Shown here: piece by piece, positions 61,736 to 64,000 of the stretch
Position numbering within the stretch: position 1 is the first letter of the stretch
How the letters are laid out: each line of letters opens with the position of its first letter
From: Sulfolobus sp. E5-1-F
Lineage (GTDB): Archaea > Thermoproteota > Thermoprotei_A > Sulfolobales > Sulfolobaceae
DNA length: 64,000 nt
Assembly: GCF_009601705.1 (NCBI RefSeq)
Contig: NZ_CP045687.1
Span: 1,834,001-1,898,000, forward strand
Reading direction: 5' to 3'
Position numbers and translations under genes: made by a program
Notes under the pieces: model-generated
Databases searched by the model: none
What the model was told of the DNA's origin: nothing
What the model saw: only the letters and a program-made list of their open reading frames with translations

Positions 61736-62133
61736 AGTGTAATCACCACATCTGATTCCTTTGCTTCCAATAGAAACGATATACTTCCTGATAATTTAAC
61801 ATTATCTAATAGATCTTCACTTTTAGCATCCACAAGCCTTAAGCCAGCCTCATCAACAAAGAATTCAACACCTTGATTTATTGCATCATCAATTAATTTT
61901 TCTGGATCTGGAATATTTAGCCTCCTCATTTGAAACTTAACGAAAAATCTGGCAATGAAAGGTAAACCTAATTTCCCTTTTCCTTTCCCTGATTTTGTGA
62001 AGAGAACTACAGCTTGTGATGTTACGAAAAACTTAACATCCCAGCCTAAAGCTCTTGCTCCTAAAGCTACTACCAGACCATGATAGAGTTTATCTAAACT
62101 ATTATCCGCAAGTAAGATAGTAATCTTACTCAT
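61732..62133 (-). CDS. DsrE-family protein without any cysteine
   Basis: A 133-residue protein of the DsrE/DsrF-like fold from the ATG at 62133 (MSKITILL); a TTG/ATG extension to 62154 is possible. The helix after the third strand, [24 protein letters not shown], and the [17 protein letters not shown] segment are recognisable for DsrE3-type proteins, but the position where the persulfide-carrying Cys is normally found (before the last strand-helix turn) reads FFVDEAG, and no cysteine occurs in the whole protein. Coupled to TusA with a 4-nt overlap. Role in sulfur transfer is doubtful; perhaps structural or regulatory. Confidence 0.75.
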   Translation of the reverse strand: MSKITILLADNSLDKLYHGLVVALGARALGWDVKFFVTSQAVVLFTKSGKGKGKLGLPFIARFFVKFQMRRLNIPDPEKLIDDAINQGVEFFVDEAGLRLVDAKSEDLLDNVKLSGSISFLLEAKESDVVITL

Positions 62134-62176
62134 CAGTAATTTAAACTCCTGCAAAGATTATAAAAGTGTAAACAAA

Positions 62177-63172
62177 ATGATGATAAGAGCGATAACAATT
62201 TTCGTCACTAACTACTCAAAAATTAATGATTACACGGAGAAATTAAGCAAATTAAATGATAACAATATATGGAGCAAGAGGATCTCACTACCACCTACAC
62301 CTAGTGATTTAAGCTTGAGTAAGCTAATAGAACTATTACCTTCAAAACATAATGAAATTATATTTAGTCTAGTCAATCTCCAGGAAAAGGATAAGAGAGT
62401 AGGAGAAATTAAAGATATTTTAAAAACTGATAGCAGAATTTACGCTCATGTATTAGTAAGAACAACAGATAATCTAAAAGATCTAGCAAAACTCAATATT
62501 AGTCTAGAGCCAGAGGAAGCGTCAAGGTTTGCCTTATTATTTAACCAAGATTTTCTATTAACCCCCTATTTTCCTACATCATCTGCAAATACTATTTATG
62601 ATTCTTTTGGAATATCTTTATTATATGTTGATGAATTTAAACAAGGAAAGATAAATGAGGCCTTCTCAAAAGCAGACGTAATAGGGAGACAATTAGAGAA
62701 GATATTAGGTATAAAATACCTAGGAATTGATGCATCATTATCGCCATGGATGGAAAGTAGTGTAGGAGAAATTATAGAAAATAGAAGTAGAAAAATGTTT
62801 GATATCTCCAATTTGTCAACAATAGCCGAAATTAATAGGGAGATATTTGAGGGGATTTGGAGAAATAGAGTAAATCCCATAGGTTTTTCAGAATTAATGT
62901 TACCAGTTGCAGAGGATAATCTTCTAAGGGAGAGAGTTAAAGAAGGAAGCCTAACTTTAAAGGACTTGTTATTAATGAGTTATGTTTGTGTTGCAGGTAT
63001 TGATATGGTTGGTATATATTCAGATTTAGTTACATATGAAAATATATTAAAATCCATTTACTATATTCAATATACAAAACGAAAACCCTACGGTGTAAGG
63101 GTGATACCAACTAATGGAAGCCCAGTATTAACCAAGATGTTTGGAGAAATACCCGAGGTAAAAATAGTATAG
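62177..63172 (+). CDS. DUF711 family protein (PFL-like fold)
   Basis: A 331-residue homologue of the DUF711/UPF0210 family, recognised by GIDASLSPWMESSVGEIIE, MLPVAEDNLLRER, VCVAGIDMVGIY and KPYGVRVIPTNG. The fold is related to glycyl radical enzymes (pyruvate formate lyase) but no glycyl radical motif is visible. Function is not established. An ATG pair at 62177 and 62180 gives two start choices. Divergent from the DsrE gene with 43 nt between. Confidence 0.78.
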   Translation: MMIRAITIFVTNYSKINDYTEKLSKLNDNNIWSKRISLPPTPSDLSLSKLIELLPSKHNEIIFSLVNLQEKDKRVGEIKDILKTDSRIYAHVLVRTTDNLKDLAKLNISLEPEEASRFALLFNQDFLLTPYFPTSSANTIYDSFGISLLYVDEFKQGKINEAFSKADVIGRQLEKILGIKYLGIDASLSPWMESSVGEIIENRSRKMFDISNLSTIAEINREIFEGIWRNRVNPIGFSELMLPVAEDNLLRERVKEGSLTLKDLLLMSYVCVAGIDMVGIYSDLVTYENILKSIYYIQYTKRKPYGVRVIPTNGSPVLTKMFGEIPEVKIV

Positions 63173-63188
63173 TATAGTATAAAACTAC

Positions 63189-63225
63189 TTTTATAAACTT
63201 TGAACTATATGATACAAGTGGAGGT
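63189..63225 (+). promoter_or_regulatory. TATA box and strong Shine-Dalgarno of the PhoU-like gene
   Basis: A ctttTATAAA box at about 63189-63196 predicts transcription from about 63220, and GGAGGT at 63220-63225 lies 8 nt before the ATG at 63234. This fixes the start. Just upstream, from about 63165, is a tagta-rich tandem stretch (atagtatagtatagtata) of unknown meaning. Confidence 0.55.
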
Positions 63226-63233
63226 AGTATTTA

Positions 63234-64000
63234 ATGGAAGTTAGGAGAGTTCAAAAGTTCGGTAAATCCACACTTATGGTTTCTTTACCTGCAGAGTGGG
63301 TTAAAGAAGTGTCACTGAGTCCAGGTGAAAGTGTATATCTAGAAGTTGATGAGGATGGTAGTCTAAAAGTATATCCCCCGAATCTAAAGGCAGAAAGTAA
63401 GGTAAAGGAGATGAAAATAAGTATACAAAGTGATAGTGTACAAGGTGAATTAGTAAGCAGAGTAATATACTCATTATACATTCTAGGCTATGATAGAATA
63501 GATCTTGAAAGTAAAAGTGGAATGTTTACTGAGGATATACTGAGGAAAGTTAAAGATACGATAAGGAACTTAATTGGATTAGAAATTGTATCGCAAACAA
63601 CGGATACGATACAAATACAATCTTTCCTTGATCCTACAAAGTATACTATGAACAATTTGATTAATAGATTATCAAATTCAATAAAACAAATGCTTCACTA
63701 CTTAGATCTTGGAATTAAAGAATCAAGTAGAACTTTCTTACAAGAAGTAATAGAATTAGAAAGGGAAGTAGATAGATTATATTATCTAGCTTTAAGACAA
63801 TTACTATTAGCTCAAATGAATAGGAGCTTGGCCTATATGATAGGAGTTAAAAGAATACAGATAGTAGGAAACAGAATTTTAATAAAGGCAATAGAGGAAG
63901 CTGCAGATGAGATAAGTGAGATAGCGTTAGATCTGTTATCATTACATCCATCAGATCTTGAGGAAATGAAAAGACTATGGAATAAGATAAACATGTATAT
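63234..64000 (+). CDS. AbrB-PhoU phosphate-uptake-type regulator (runs off right edge)
   Basis: The 255 codons seen begin with an AbrB/SpoVT-like DNA-binding swapped hairpin (about residues 1-45, [18 protein letters not shown]), followed by helical repeats of PhoU type with [19 protein letters not shown] and a second copy starting near residue 205. Such archaeal fusions are thought to control phosphate or other transport, by analogy to PhoU. The C-terminus is outside the window. The start is set by a GGAGGT 8 nt upstream. Confidence 0.82.
   Translation, partial: MEVRRVQKFGKSTLMVSLPAEWVKEVSLSPGESVYLEVDEDGSLKVYPPNLKAESKVKEMKISIQSDSVQGELVSRVIYSLYILGYDRIDLESKSGMFTEDILRKVKDTIRNLIGLEIVSQTTDTIQIQSFLDPTKYTMNNLINRLSNSIKQMLHYLDLGIKESSRTFLQEVIELEREVDRLYYLALRQLLLAQMNRSLAYMIGVKRIQIVGNRILIKAIEEAADEISEIALDLLSLHPSDLEEMKRLWNKINMY

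Overview
The window comes from a hyperthermophilic crenarchaeon of the Sulfolobaceae, most likely the Saccharolobus solfataricus / Sulfolobus islandicus group. The evidence is the S-layer pair SlaA/SlaB, reverse gyrase, two different PCNA subunits, Rpo13, a cbf5 gene interrupted by a tiny bulge-helix-bulge intron, a free-standing threonyl-tRNA editing protein, AT-rich DNA, leaderless start codons about 26 bp downstream of TATA boxes, and many 1-30 nt gene overlaps. From memory, the order resembles the SSO0360-SSO0420 stretch of S. solfataricus P2; this was not checked by alignment.

Layout. 1-8.9 kb: the 5' part of reverse gyrase, divergent from Cdc48/VAT and phosphoglycerate mutase, with a probable C/D-box guide RNA on the stop codon of the latter; then a leftward information-processing operon (S6e, aIF2-gamma, PIN protein, Rpo7, Spt4, dephospho-CoA kinase), plus CbiX and S15. 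8.9-13.8 kb: split MetE-type methionine synthase genes with PCNA3, CbiA and a membrane protein. 13.9-17.3 kb: a tightly overlapping riboflavin operon (ribB, ribC, ribH, GTP cyclohydrolase III and an amidohydrolase that may be a missing pathway enzyme). 17.3-24.8 kb: PCNA1, Rpo13 and a membrane-bound HerA-like ATPase, divergent from an Lhr-type helicase, L14e, intron-containing cbf5 and a methyltransferase. 24.8-32.4 kb: tRNA genes, TmcA, SlaB and SlaA. 32.4-35.3 kb is the one clearly accessory patch: a broken glycosyltransferase, a decayed transposase, an intact family-2 glycosyltransferase, and an exact 120-bp direct repeat whose copies lie exactly 2,000 bp apart. 35.3-43 kb: tRNA-Pro, an HTH regulator, NAC, a beta-CASP RNase, ThrRS-ed, mevalonate kinase, GlmS and a GlmU-like protein. 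43-52 kb: a Ser/Thr-rich surface protein, an ornithine cyclodeaminase homologue, a cobalamin adenosyltransferase, a frameshifted cation antiporter, XerA, a radical SAM protein, a gamma-carbonic anhydrase, an RNA m5C methyltransferase and a beta-RFAP synthase. 52-64 kb: a degenerate acyl-CoA-synthetase-like protein with thioredoxin and an orphan ABC ATPase; glutamine synthetase; an HTH/solute-binding fusion; GTP cyclohydrolase I; an M24 peptidase with MoaA; a sulfur-relay-like cluster (DsrE, TusA, CysM, a small ORF and a kinase-like protein); DUF711; and the start of an AbrB-PhoU regulator.

Themes. S-layer genes, nearby glycosyltransferases and the GlmS/GlmU pair together suggest supply and decoration of surface glycoproteins. 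CbiX, CbiA and a PduO-type adenosyltransferase are scattered cobamide genes. GTP cyclohydrolase I, beta-RFAP synthase and MoaA draw GTP or related precursors into pterin and molybdenum cofactors, while GTP cyclohydrolase III feeds flavin synthesis. The features most worth following up are the riboflavin-operon amidohydrolase, the cysteine-free DsrE next to TusA/CysM, the degenerate ANL enzyme coupled to thioredoxin, the HerA-like/Rpo13/PCNA1 operon, and the 2-kb-spaced repeat.
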